Below are positions 24,519-32,562 of a stretch of 61,121 nucleotides of DNA, piece after piece. The notes under the pieces were generated by a model. That model saw only the letters and a list, made by a program, of their open reading frames with translations. It was not told the origin of the DNA and made no database searches. The first letter of the stretch is position 1, and the number at the start of each line of letters is the position of its first letter. The translations under genes were made by a program, and so were the position numbers. The DNA comes from Paenibacillus hemerocallicola (lineage in GTDB: Bacteria; Bacillota; Bacilli; Paenibacillales; NBRC-103111), in contig NZ_VDCQ01000046.1 of the NCBI RefSeq assembly GCF_006265175.1, positions 18,089 through 79,209 of the forward strand. Direction: 5' to 3'.

Positions 24519-25607
24519 TTATTGGTTCAAGTAAACCGTTTTACCGGTACGTCCGGATTCGTAGAGCGCCTCGAGAATTTCCGTCACGACGAGCGCCTGC
24601 TCCGGCTTGACGAGCGGTGCCGTATCGTTCAGAAGCGCTTCGACCCACAGACGGGCTTCCAAATCGCCGCTGGATTCCTTCTTGCCGTCGTAGAAAGCTA
24701 CGCCGCCGACATCCGTCTTCACCGTCGTATCGAACATGCGGCCGAACTGCTCGCCGTTAATGCGCAGGCCGTTCTCCATATCCGCACCGCCTTCGGTACC
24801 GCAGAGCACTGCTTTCGCTTCGCCGACTTGCAGCGTATTCAGCGCCCAGCTCGATTCCAGGACGATCGTCGCGCCGTTCTCCATCTTAATGAAGCCGAAT
24901 GCCGAGTCTTCGACCGTAAATTTCTTCGGATCCCACGGACCCCAAGCGTTCGCCGCATTTTCTCTGCTGCCGAGCTTGTGAAATACGGAACCCGTAACAC
25001 TGACCGGCTTGTAGTTGTCCATCATCCACAGCGTCAAATCGAGCGCATGCGTACCGATATCGATGAGCGGTCCTCCGCCTTGCTTCTCTTCGTCCAGGAA
25101 AACGCCCCATGTCGGAACCGCGCGGCGGCGGATTGCAAGCGCCTTGGCATAGTACACTTCGCCCAGTTGTCCGCTCTCGGCAACCTGCTTCATGTGCAAG
25201 CTGTCCGGACGATAACGGTTGTTGTAGCCGATCGTCAGCTTCTTGCCTGTCCGTTTCGCCGTTTCGACCATCCGGCGCGCGTCGGCGGCCGTCTTCGCCA
25301 TCGGCTTCTCGCACATAACGTGCTTGCCGGATTCCAAAGCGGCGATCGAAATTTCCGCATGGGAATCGTTCGGCGTACAAACGTGCACGACGTCAAGCGT
25401 AGTATCTTCGAGCAGTTGGCGATAGTCCGAATACACCTTCGCGCCTTCTACGCCGTATTGCTTGGCCGCTTTATGGGCGCGCTCTTCTTCGATGTCGCAG
25501 AACGCGACCATTTCCACTTGCGGAAGCTTGGCCAAAGCCGGCATATGCTTGCCGTTGGCGATACCGCCCGTTCCGATAATACCGACTCTCAATTTCCCGT
25601 TTGCCAT
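24519..25607 (-). CDS. Gfo/Idh/MocA family oxidoreductase
   Basis: 362 residues. The N-terminal Rossmann fold shows GIIGTGGIANGKHMPAL (residues 9-25) for NAD(P), followed by the family motif CEKPMAKTAADARRM (about 98-112) with the conserved lysine and a C-terminal alpha/beta domain with DIGTHALDLTLWMM. It oxidises or reduces a sugar or cyclitol. First gene of the operon with the isomerase; GAGGGTTCC precedes the ATG. Confidence 0.88.
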   Translation of the reverse strand: MANGKLRVGIIGTGGIANGKHMPALAKLPQVEMVAFCDIEEERAHKAAKQYGVEGAKVYSDYRQLLEDTTLDVVHVCTPNDSHAEISIAALESGKHVMCEKPMAKTAADARRMVETAKRTGKKLTIGYNNRYRPDSLHMKQVAESGQLGEVYYAKALAIRRRAVPTWGVFLDEEKQGGGPLIDIGTHALDLTLWMMDNYKPVSVTGSVFHKLGSRENAANAWGPWDPKKFTVEDSAFGFIKMENGATIVLESSWALNTLQVGEAKAVLCGTEGGADMENGLRINGEQFGRMFDTTVKTDVGGVAFYDGKKESSGDLEARLWVEALLNDTAPLVKPEQALVVTEILEALYESGRTGKTVYLNQ

Positions 25608-25710
25608 TGACTGGAACCCTCCTACTATTTGCTTTCACGAATGGGCATGACTGTATAACTTTCAGTTCTATGTAATCATAAAGCTTATTCTTTGAACATG
25701 AAGTATATGA

Positions 25711-26001
25711 TACTATGATGAACTATTTGGCTACGATTATTGGAGGACATCATTTCCAATTCGATTACATGCCAGCACGCACAAGGGGTTCAGCGACTCC
25801 ATCTATTTGCGGCACATGGCCCGGTCGTCAAAATATTACGAATATCGATCACATCCGCGCTTGTTCGAGTCCTTTCCCATATCGCGCATTTTCCCGAAGT
25901 TTGACGAGATCGGACAACCAATATTGCCCGAACCGGCAAATCTCTTTCCCATCATCTACAAAGCTTCCATAAAAACACATATTATATCATATTTCCTCTG
26001 A
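25711..26001 (+). other. 97-codon open frame without a clear start; possible gene remnant
   Basis: A stop-free frame reads with protein-like composition (LFGYDYWRTSFP..., FSDSIYLRHMARSSKYYEY) to a TGA at 26001. No ATG with a ribosome binding site starts it; an internal ATG is at 25843. I do not recognise it. It lies immediately left of the acquired quorum-sensing cassette and could be a truncated end left by insertion, or noise. Confidence 0.2.
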
Positions 26002-26045
26002 TTTTTCGCTATCAAACTGTTATAATTTGCCTGTTTATATTTCAC

Positions 26046-26074
26046 TTCATAGTTCCATCGGCATATAGTATAAT
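26046..26074 (+). promoter_or_regulatory. Sigma-A-type promoter for the agr-like locus
   Basis: TTCATA (26046-26051) and TATAAT (26069-26074) are separated by 17 bases; the downstream gene starts 40 bases after the -10 element. Confidence 0.5.
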
Positions 26075-26114
26075 GAAAGCAATTTCAGAGTATGTTGTCG
26101 ATTGGGGATTTATT

Positions 26115-26759
26115 ATGAATGTATTAATCTTTCTACTTATTTCCACTTTGGAGTGGCTTGCGCTCGTTATTTTGTCTTTCACCATATTCAAATTCCAAAT
26201 CCGATGGTACCGGGGGCAAATTATTTTTTCCGCGTTCCTTCTATCCCTGCTCTCCTACAGACTGTTTGAAGTACTTAAATTGTCCGAGCTTGCGACATTT
26301 CTTCAACCTCCGATCGTTTTCTTGTTTTTTTGGCAAATATTCAGAGTTGCAGTATTTTATGCCGGATTAATGGCGATAAACGGGTATCTGGGTTACTTGC
26401 TCATTAATATGATTGTTTATTCAATTTACCGCCTCTTTGGAATTATGTTATTGCCTGGCACACCGCCCATGTATATTGCTCAATTGATTTCAGCATTTGC
26501 AGCATTATTTATAGCATGGTTAATCCACAAGTATAGAGTCGGATTTACATTCGTTCCGCATGGCGAACGGGCAAATGTAAAGCTGACAGGGATAAATCTA
26601 CGGCTTCTTTTATTTACAATAATCGGCTATATAGCCATTTCAGGATTCAATTACTTATACCTCGGCGACTATACTGTGGTACTAGTTTTGCTCACGACTG
26701 GAACGCTAGGGATTTTACAATACTGGGTATTCAGGAAGGAGTATTCAGACGATGATTGA
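26115..26759 (+). CDS. Multi-span membrane protein of the agr-like locus, paralogue 1
   Basis: 214 residues, almost all hydrophobic, about six to seven membrane spans, ending in a short charged tail (QYWVFRKEYSDDD). The start ATG (MNVLIFLLIS) is preferred over 26073 because it matches both paralogues and follows GGGGA. It overlaps agrB by eight bases, so it is translated with the signal-processing genes. Length, topology and the basic tail just after the last span resemble the sensor half of AgrC-type receptors without a kinase, or the membrane inhibitors of LytTR regulatory systems. These are inferences; no family name is certain. Confidence 0.75.
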   Translation: MNVLIFLLISTLEWLALVILSFTIFKFQIRWYRGQIIFSAFLLSLLSYRLFEVLKLSELATFLQPPIVFLFFWQIFRVAVFYAGLMAINGYLGYLLINMIVYSIYRLFGIMLLPGTPPMYIAQLISAFAALFIAWLIHKYRVGFTFVPHGERANVKLTGINLRLLLFTIIGYIAISGFNYLYLGDYTVVLVLLTTGTLGILQYWVFRKEYSDDD

Positions 26760-27270
26760 AGCATGGTCGGAAAAAATCGCCATTTCCATTAAAAACGCCA
26801 ATGAAGAGCATACGGCCAGTGTACCTTTGATGAAGTTTGCCCTGATCATTCTATTTAACTTTTTTATACCGACTATTATTTCTCTACTTATTGGAGCCAT
26901 GACGGGAAACCTTGCTGAAACTGCACTTTCCATTAGTTCTTTCGTAATATTGCGCATGGCTTCCGGCGGTTATCATTTCAAATCATCTATGGTGTGCATG
27001 CTTACCATGATTGTTATTGCCGTAATCCCTCCGCTCGTACCCGTCTCGGAAAACTGGACTTTAATCTTGACTGTAGTTGGTCTAATTCTTGTGGCTATGC
27101 TAGCGCCCTCCAATATGCGAGGTTACAATAGAATGCCGGAAAAATTTTATCCGCTTTTGAAAACTGCATCCGTCATTTTTGTTGCAAGCAATCTCTATAT
27201 TGGTTCAGAAGTTATGGCGCTAGTCTTTGCAATCCAGGGAGTCTCACTATTCGGGTTTAAGGAGGTGTGA
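26752..27270 (+). CDS. agrB: AgrB-family peptide-processing membrane protease
   Basis: 172 residues with four to six membrane spans. The catalytic pair is H75 and C82 within ASGGYHFKSSMVCM, at nearly the positions known for S. aureus AgrB (H77, C84). AgrB cuts the AgrD precursor at its C-terminal side and closes the thiolactone or lactone ring. GGAAGGAG lies 11 bases before the ATG, which overlaps the previous gene. The next ORF, three bases after its stop, encodes an AgrD-like peptide, confirming the assignment. Confidence 0.92.
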   Translation: MIEAWSEKIAISIKNANEEHTASVPLMKFALIILFNFFIPTIISLLIGAMTGNLAETALSISSFVILRMASGGYHFKSSMVCMLTMIVIAVIPPLVPVSENWTLILTVVGLILVAMLAPSNMRGYNRMPEKFYPLLKTASVIFVASNLYIGSEVMALVFAIQGVSLFGFKEV

Positions 27271-27272
27271 AC

Positions 27273-27392
27273 ATGACACGCACTGCCGCTAAATTGGTGT
27301 CGACGTTTTTGACCGGTATCGCTCGTTACTTTGTTCAAACTGCGTCCCCATCCGCTCATCGACCGGAAATTCCCGAAGAGTTAAAAAAATGA
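27273..27392 (+). CDS. agrD: AgrD-like cyclic autoinducer precursor peptide
   Basis: 39 residues: an N-terminal amphipathic basic helix (MTRTAAKLVSTFLTGIARYF), a short core region (VQTASPSAH) and an acidic/proline C-terminal recognition tail (RPEIPEELKK), the three-part layout of AgrD. The tail IPEEL aligns with VPKEL of S. aureus AgrD. There is no cysteine; serines 25 and 27 lie where the ring-forming residue is expected, so a lactone (as in the serine-type S. intermedius signal) is predicted. A perfect AAGGAGGTG site precedes the ATG. The gene is too short for usual annotation. Confidence 0.85.
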   Translation: MTRTAAKLVSTFLTGIARYFVQTASPSAHRPEIPEELKK

Positions 27393-27403
27393 TTTTTAGA
27401 AAT

Positions 27404-27427
27404 GGCTGTCAGAACATTCTGACAGCC
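27404..27427 (+). terminator. Perfect 11-bp hairpin between agrD and the LytTR gene
   Basis: GGCTGTCAGAA-CA-TTCTGACAGCC, followed by TTACCCCCTTTTGG. It starts 11 bases after the agrD stop. It may act as a weak terminator or RNA-stabilising hairpin that lowers LytTR expression relative to agrBD. Confidence 0.6.
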
Positions 27428-27454
27428 TTACCCCCTTTTGGAGTTGACTGTATC

Positions 27455-27826
27455 GTGAAATACCCAGTTACCCTCGATCCGGATAACTTTGAACATATCG
27501 TTATGCTTGATTTGCAAGAAATAGTGAAAATAGAAGTCAATGATCGAAGCGTTACTTTTCATACACGTGAAGAAGTTTACTATCCGTTAGTATGGACTAT
27601 CTCGACATTAGAGCCTCATTTACAGCATCACGGCTTTCACAGGTTGGACCGAAACAACTTAGTGAACATGAATAAAGTTACTCATTTCGACGAAGAGCGT
27701 GCGCTCGTTTTTTTTGATCGTGAAATTACAAAAAAAAGCAAATTTGCTACAATATCGAACAGAGAGAAAATGAAAGTGAAAAAGGAAATGAGTAGGCGGA
27801 CGGAACAATCGCCGAACGAATTTTAA
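27455..27826 (+). CDS. Stand-alone LytTR DNA-binding regulator
   Basis: 123 residues consisting of one LytTR domain (about 15-110: LQEIVKIEVNDRSVTFHTREEVYYP, then FHRLDRNNLVNMNKVTHF) and a basic tail. It lacks the receiver domain found in AgrA, so it cannot be an ordinary phosphorelay output. The frame opens at an ATG at 27389 inside the agrD stop, but that would put a perfect hairpin inside the gene; GTG 27455, with GGAG 11 bases upstream, is the likelier start. It probably binds promoters of this locus. Confidence 0.85.
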   Translation: MKYPVTLDPDNFEHIVMLDLQEIVKIEVNDRSVTFHTREEVYYPLVWTISTLEPHLQHHGFHRLDRNNLVNMNKVTHFDEERALVFFDREITKKSKFATISNREKMKVKKEMSRRTEQSPNEF

Positions 27827-27963
27827 TATAATACATAAGCAGTACCATTTATTGCATAGGAGAGCGATCAAGTTCACAAGAAATTTTGCTGCCAATTTGG
27901 TTTACGTGTAGTATGATTAATAAAAAGATTTTTGTTGTTACTTCAGGATAACGGAGAAGTTCC

Positions 27964-28641
27964 ATGAATGTTTTGATTTTCCTTATTATTTCCATGTGGG
28001 AATGGTTTGCCCTTATTATGCTTGCTTTTGCCCTTTACAGATTCGAGATTCGTTACTACGTGGGTCAACTTGTATTTTCCTCATTTTTATTGGCTTTGTT
28101 TTCCTACATGGTATTCAATGTTTTCGATTTAAAAATATTCGCAACCCTCATTCAGCCAATTGTTGTCTTTTTATTTTTTTGGCTTTTATTCAAAATTCCT
28201 ATTTTTTATGCAGGACTCGTGGTTGTTAACGGATACTTAGCGTACTGTCTCGTAACGTCTGTAATTTTTTATTTCATTAAGCAATTTGGGTTTGTATCTA
28301 TTCCTTCTACCCCAACAAGCTTCGCTACTCAAAGCATAGCAGGCCTAATCGTGTTGTTCCTGGCCCGAGCGGTAGTCAAATATCGGTTAGGATTTTCATT
28401 TGTTCAGCACGGTCATGAAATCAAGAACATATCGGGAACTAACTTAAAACTTCTTATATTGACCATCATAGGATATATCGCTCTTTCCAGCTTTAACATA
28501 TTATATTATGGAGCCAATAAAACGTTAATCGTACTCATTTCCATGATCGTAGCCTTCGGCTTGATGCAGTATTGGACGCTCAAGAAAGAGCATGAGGCCG
28601 CCTTCTTGAAACGAAACAAGAAATATAGTATGGACTCTTAA
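27964..28641 (+). CDS. Multi-span membrane protein of the agr-like locus, paralogue 2
   Basis: 225 residues with the same hydrophobic layout as its two neighbours (MNVLIFLIISMWEWFAL..., IQPIVVFLFFWLLFKIPIFYAGL, ending MQYWTLKKEHEAAFLKRNKKY). Conserved positions among the three copies include EW near residue 13, the FATLIQPIVVFLFFW run and the basic KKEH tail. GGAGAAG precedes the ATG. It has its own promoter region and terminator. Confidence 0.75.
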   Translation: MNVLIFLIISMWEWFALIMLAFALYRFEIRYYVGQLVFSSFLLALFSYMVFNVFDLKIFATLIQPIVVFLFFWLLFKIPIFYAGLVVVNGYLAYCLVTSVIFYFIKQFGFVSIPSTPTSFATQSIAGLIVLFLARAVVKYRLGFSFVQHGHEIKNISGTNLKLLILTIIGYIALSSFNILYYGANKTLIVLISMIVAFGLMQYWTLKKEHEAAFLKRNKKYSMDS

Positions 28642-28645
28642 GTGC

Positions 28646-28674
28646 CCCGACTCTACCGACCGGATAGAGTCGGG
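28646..28674 (+). terminator. Terminator-like hairpin after paralogue 2
   Basis: CCCGACTCTA...TAGAGTCGGG, ten perfect pairs, followed by CTTGCTCGTTT. Confidence 0.65.
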
Positions 28675-28913
28675 CTTGCTCGTTTACAGCAATCGACGTC
28701 TGTCCCCCATTATCCGAACCAAATTTTCGCCTTGTCACTTATTGATTCCGCGAAATTCTGTTTTTTCGAACATTTTTTTGCAGATATCCCCCGCCGACAT
28801 CCCTTTCATAACTAACTTATAATCATGGTAAATAAATGAATGCCAAGCTTACCTTACGTATAGTAATAAGAGCAAATGTACAATTCCACTGCACGATATA
28901 CGGAGAAACAAAC

Positions 28914-29588
28914 ATGGATGTTATCATTTTTCTATTTTTTTCAATGCTCGAATGGTTCGCCCTGATTTTGCTGACTTTCGCTCTCTTTAGATTGGAAATT
29001 CGGGATCATATCGGCCAGCTGCTGTTTGCCTCCTTTTTGTTATCGTTGTTTTCCTTCATGTTATTTATAGTACTTGAACTAACACTGTTCGCTACTCTCA
29101 TCCAACCGATCGTCGTGTTCTTGTTTTTCTGGCTGCTCTTCAAGATCCCGGTCTTTTACGCGGGATTAATTGTTGTAAATGGTTATTTGGCTTATTTGTT
29201 AGTAACCTCGATCATCTACCTAGGTATAGATTATATAGGGGTCGAAAGCTATCCCGGAACACCTATTACCTATCTCATTCAGTTTATCGCCGGAATTCTT
29301 GTGTTTATCTTGACTTGGAGTATTCAAAAACTTCGAATTGGATATTCTTTTGTGCAATATGGAAAAAGCACGATTTTCCAAGGCGTCAATCGAAAGCTTT
29401 TGCAATTGACAATTCTAGGTTATGTGGCTTTAGCTAGCAATAACATGCTGTACTTCGGAGCCCACAAACCGCTGATTGTCCTTTTTTCCATGACCATCTC
29501 CTTCGCCCTCCTGCAATATTGGACGCTCAAGAAAGAACACGAAGCCGCCTTCTGGCGCAGGAACAAGAAATATAACATTGATGCATAA
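28914..29588 (+). CDS. Multi-span membrane protein of the agr-like locus, paralogue 3
   Basis: 224 residues, very similar to paralogue 2 (shared IQPIVVFLFFWLLFKIP and QYWTLKKEHEAAF), so a recent duplication. The frame opens at 28836, but CGGAGAAACAAAC lies directly before ATG 28914, which aligns with the other copies. A TATAAT at 28818-28823 suggests an independent promoter. Base composition is slightly less AT-rich than in paralogues 1 and 2. The last 45 residues are strongly conserved, pointing to a cytoplasmic contact. Confidence 0.75.
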   Translation: MDVIIFLFFSMLEWFALILLTFALFRLEIRDHIGQLLFASFLLSLFSFMLFIVLELTLFATLIQPIVVFLFFWLLFKIPVFYAGLIVVNGYLAYLLVTSIIYLGIDYIGVESYPGTPITYLIQFIAGILVFILTWSIQKLRIGYSFVQYGKSTIFQGVNRKLLQLTILGYVALASNNMLYFGAHKPLIVLFSMTISFALLQYWTLKKEHEAAFWRRNKKYNIDA

Positions 29589-29610
29589 GTAAACATCTAC
29601 TACGTTAAAC

Positions 29611-29653
29611 AACCCCCGACCTGTCCGATCTCGGACAAAGTCGGGGGTTTATT
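29611..29653 (+). terminator. Rho-independent terminator closing the agr-like locus
   Basis: AACCCCCGAC...GTCGGGGGTT stem, with an inner TGTCCGA/TCGGACA pairing, followed by TATT. Confidence 0.8.
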
Positions 29654-30206
29654 CGTTTCACTAGTACAACGTTTCAGAAAGCCGTTCCCTTTACGAAGAG
29701 TCGTCACGCGGACGCGACGCTGAAGATCGCCCGGCCGGAACGACTGCAGAGGCGTATCCTCACCCGATCAAGCCCCTACGGGAGAACCCGATTGGGCGGG
29801 AACGGCTGGAACCGATCACCGCCCCAGGCGGCAGATGGGGGGTCGCGGAACAGGCGCCCCTGCAGCTAACCTGCAATAGTGCAGGTAGATTCCCGGAAAT
29901 AGCCGTTTTTAGCGGGTTATGGTGTGATCTGCCTGCACATTTGCAGGTAAACGAGTCAATAAGTCGAGTTGAGGCCAAACAAGATGCATATTTGCAGGTA
30001 AATCCCAACCGGACTCGTCGCTGGTCGCCCTGTTCGCCCTGGCGCTCGGTCTGCGATGCCTGACTGCTGACTGCTCACTCCGGCCACTGGCGTGTCTCTA
30101 ATCACACGGTGTTCCCTTCAAGGAAATCCCGGATGGTAGACTACACGATCGAAGCCGTTGGCGGTCATAGCAATGAATTTACGAAACGTTTCACTGCCAA
30201 TCGAGA
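29654..30206. repeat. Non-coding stretch with three CTGCA-N4-TGCAGGTA palindromes
   Basis: No credible gene. The motif occurs at 29869-29886 (ACCTGCAATAGTGCAGGT, a perfect inverted repeat), 29932-29948 (CCTGCACATTTGCAGGT) and 29984-30000 (TGCATATTTGCAGGTAA), each about 55-60 bases apart. It may be a small palindromic repeat family or clustered binding sites. Confidence 0.55.
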
Positions 30207-31244
30207 TCAGTTGTTCGGCAATCGGATCCAGTTGCCGCCCAACCACGTGTCGATCAGATACCAATCACCGGCCCGCTCGCGGGCCGTGACCGTTTGAGGT
30301 CCCAAATACGCGCCGACGGGGACGAGTCTGCCGTTCACGTGAACGTACAGATCGGCATTTTCGGTCAGCGCTATAGTTTCGTAATGAGGCTCGGGGTTCC
30401 ATGGCGATTTGCCCACGATTTCCGTTATGTAACGATCCACACCGCCAGCGATGCCTTCCGCCATGCTCTCTTGATATTCGTCTGTCGACAACAGCTTGTC
30501 TTCGTCGGGGTTCGTCATGAACCCCATTTCGATCAGCACGTTCGGCACCGTAGACCAGTTGAATCCGGACAAATCGCTCCGGGCTGCCGTTCCGCGGGAT
30601 TTTACGCCGGTCGCCGCCACCATATCCGCCAACACGATTTCTGCGGCCGATTTGCTCAGTCCGTACTGCTCGGCAGTCGCCGAGACGGACTCCGCCGGGT
30701 ATAATACCGACGCTCCCCGCGTCTTGGACGACGAGTCGCCGTCGGCATGGATCCGCACGAACAAGTCGGCGGCGGCGTTGCCGGCGACCTCCGCCCGCTC
30801 CTTGTTGCTAATATCGACGTCGTGCGTCTGCCGGGTCATGACCACTTTATAGCCCCGCGCCTCCAGCTTATCCTTGATGTGCATCGACACTTCCAACGTC
30901 AGCACATACTCCGGTTTGCCGGTAGCTACACCGCGTGTACCTGACGATACTTTCGGCTTCTTCTCCGCAGAACCCGGCCCGACCGGCTCCAAGGCGTTAT
31001 TGCCTTTCTCCTGATGCCCGGGATCGATGCAGATGACGGGGGCGGCATTCGTATTCTCCCCCGCCGCGGCGACAGGAGGCTGCGCCGTCGCAATCGACAC
31101 CGACAACAATATCGCGAGCAACATGGCAATCGTTTTGGCTCCTCGGACCGCTTTGGTCCGCGATGTCCATTCGTTCATGGTCTTAACCGTTTTCCGTGTA
31201 TTGTTCCGTGTATCGTTCCGTGTATCGTTCCGTGTATCGTTCAT
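30207..31244 (-). CDS. N-acetylmuramoyl-L-alanine amidase (Amidase_3) with C-terminal SH3-like module
   Basis: Secreted cell-wall hydrolase of 345 residues that cleaves the amide between muramic acid and the stem peptide. After a signal segment (about 35-60), zinc and catalytic positions show as DPGHQEKG, LTLEVSMHIKDKL, VRIHADGD and EMGFMTNPDED. The last 60 residues (NADLYVHVN..., TWLGGNWIRLP) match the repeated module of the surface protein at 3051-5000. The N-terminus has four NDTR/NNTR repeats encoded by a 12-bp tandem repeat starting right after the ATG; AAGGAT lies before this ATG, while the alternative ATG 31178 has no site. Confidence 0.88.
   Translation of the reverse strand: MNDTRNDTRNDTRNNTRKTVKTMNEWTSRTKAVRGAKTIAMLLAILLSVSIATAQPPVAAAGENTNAAPVICIDPGHQEKGNNALEPVGPGSAEKKPKVSSGTRGVATGKPEYVLTLEVSMHIKDKLEARGYKVVMTRQTHDVDISNKERAEVAGNAAADLFVRIHADGDSSSKTRGASVLYPAESVSATAEQYGLSKSAAEIVLADMVAATGVKSRGTAARSDLSGFNWSTVPNVLIEMGFMTNPDEDKLLSTDEYQESMAEGIAGGVDRYITEIVGKSPWNPEPHYETIALTENADLYVHVNGRLVPVGAYLGPQTVTARERAGDWYLIDTWLGGNWIRLPNN
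31194..31241 (-). repeat. 12-bp tandem repeat (four copies) at the amidase 5' end
   Basis: Four units of AACGATACACGG (minus strand; the last is AACAATACACGG) directly after the start codon encode N-D-T-R repeats before the signal peptide. Copy-number change would alter the N-terminus in frame. Confidence 0.85.
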
Positions 31245-31274
31245 CGTCCATACCGATCCTTTACGGGGTTAAGG

Positions 31275-32066
31275 TTAATAGGTGGCGGAAATGTGCCCCA
31301 TCTTCATCGATACGCGATCCACCATCTCGACGAGGACGGATGCCAGCTCCCGTTCGCGTTCGGCCAAGTTCATCTTGGACAAAGCGCCGGATATGCTGAT
31401 GCCGGCCACGACCTTCCCGGTCCGTCCGACGACGGGCGCGGCCAAGCAAGCGCGGCCCAGAGCAAGCTCCTCCTCTTCCACCGCATAGCCTTTTTTGCGG
31501 ATTTGCCCAAACTGCTCGTACAAGACGGCCTTGTCCGTCACCGTCCGCTCCGTATAAGCTTTCAACGGCTCGTTCGACAGCAGCTGCTCCGCTTCGTCCG
31601 CATTGCCGTATGCAAGCAGAACTTTGCCGATAGCCGTGCAATGCAGCGGATTGCGACGACCGATGAACGTGTACATTCTGGGGGACGTGTAGCTGTCTAC
31701 ATGAGCCAAGTAAAATAGGGTGCCCCTGTCCAGGATGGCCAAGTTGGCGTCGAAGCCTGTCTTCTTCTCCGCCTCGTACAGCTCGGGCAGCGCCTGCTTC
31801 CGTATCTCGTAATGGTTCAGGGCGATGCCGCCGAGCGTAATAATCTCGTTGCCGAGCCGATAATAGCCGGTCGAGTCGTCCTTGATCACGTATCCGAGCG
31901 AGACCATCGTCGTAAGCAGACGGGATACGTTGCTTTGCGTCAGATTGAGCATTTTGGCAAAGTCGATAACTCTCAGCTCGGGGTACTCGTTCGTAAAGCA
32001 TGACAGTATTCCTAGTGCCCGCGTTACGCTTTGCGTCAGCATCGCGGTGGATTGTTCCGATTTCAA
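31275..32066 (-). CDS. IclR family transcriptional regulator
   Basis: 263 residues: a winged helix (about 8-70, TRALGILSCFTNEYPELRVIDFAKMLNLTQSNVSRLL in pieces) and an IclR effector domain (ending VAGISISGALSKMN). The GAGGAGG site eight bases before TTG 32066 fixes the start, not the TTG at 32081 which is part of that site. IclR proteins usually control catabolism of small acids and themselves. A 14-base motif in its promoter recurs before the aldolase/sialidase operon at 40 kb. Confidence 0.88.
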   Translation of the reverse strand: MKSEQSTAMLTQSVTRALGILSCFTNEYPELRVIDFAKMLNLTQSNVSRLLTTMVSLGYVIKDDSTGYYRLGNEIITLGGIALNHYEIRKQALPELYEAEKKTGFDANLAILDRGTLFYLAHVDSYTSPRMYTFIGRRNPLHCTAIGKVLLAYGNADEAEQLLSNEPLKAYTERTVTDKAVLYEQFGQIRKKGYAVEEEELALGRACLAAPVVGRTGKVVAGISISGALSKMNLAERERELASVLVEMVDRVSMKMGHISATY

Positions 32067-32092
32067 GAGGATCCTCCTCAATTAAAAGCCAA

Positions 32093-32106
32093 TTTCATAA
32101 TACACA
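32093..32106 (-). promoter_or_regulatory. TTTCATAATACACA motif, candidate IclR operator (copy 1)
   Basis: Lies 27 bases upstream of the IclR start. The identical 14 bases occur at 40478-40491, 93 bases upstream of the aldolase operon on the minus strand, in the same orientation relative to transcription. Confidence 0.45.
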
Positions 32107-32562
32107 TTTCCATTCTATCGGATTCGATGATTGATTTCCATATTCGGATGTAGAGCGTGTCCAAAAATGTTAAGGAGAAGCATCAGCAGTAGGAGCAGAG
32201 GTTCATTTCCGAGCGTAATTCAAAATCATATATTCGCGCAAGTACACTTTGCCGCTATTCCATTATTATCTTGATTCGTCCATCCGCTTGTTCCGAACGG
32301 CATAGCGACGATGATTACTCATTACCGATCATATATGTTTATAAATGTTCGTTACATGCGCTAATTTACACATTTTATTAATGAAAAGCAAAATATTTAT
32401 TGTTAAACAAACAAAAATGTGCATAATTAATAGTAAATCACGTTGTATGCGATTACATGAACAACCTGGTACATACTCAATACGCCGCCACATCTCTTTC
32501 CTGCAAGTTGGGAGCGGGATCTTAGATAATAAGAAATGGCAGGTCTTGAAGAAAGCGAGGTG
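32107..32562. other. Intergenic stretch without recognised features
   Basis: About 450 AT-rich bases between the IclR gene and the leader hairpins of the propeller protein gene. GAGCGTGTCCAAAAATG at 32155-32171 resembles the end of some transposable elements, but no matching opposite end or transposase is visible. Confidence 0.3.
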
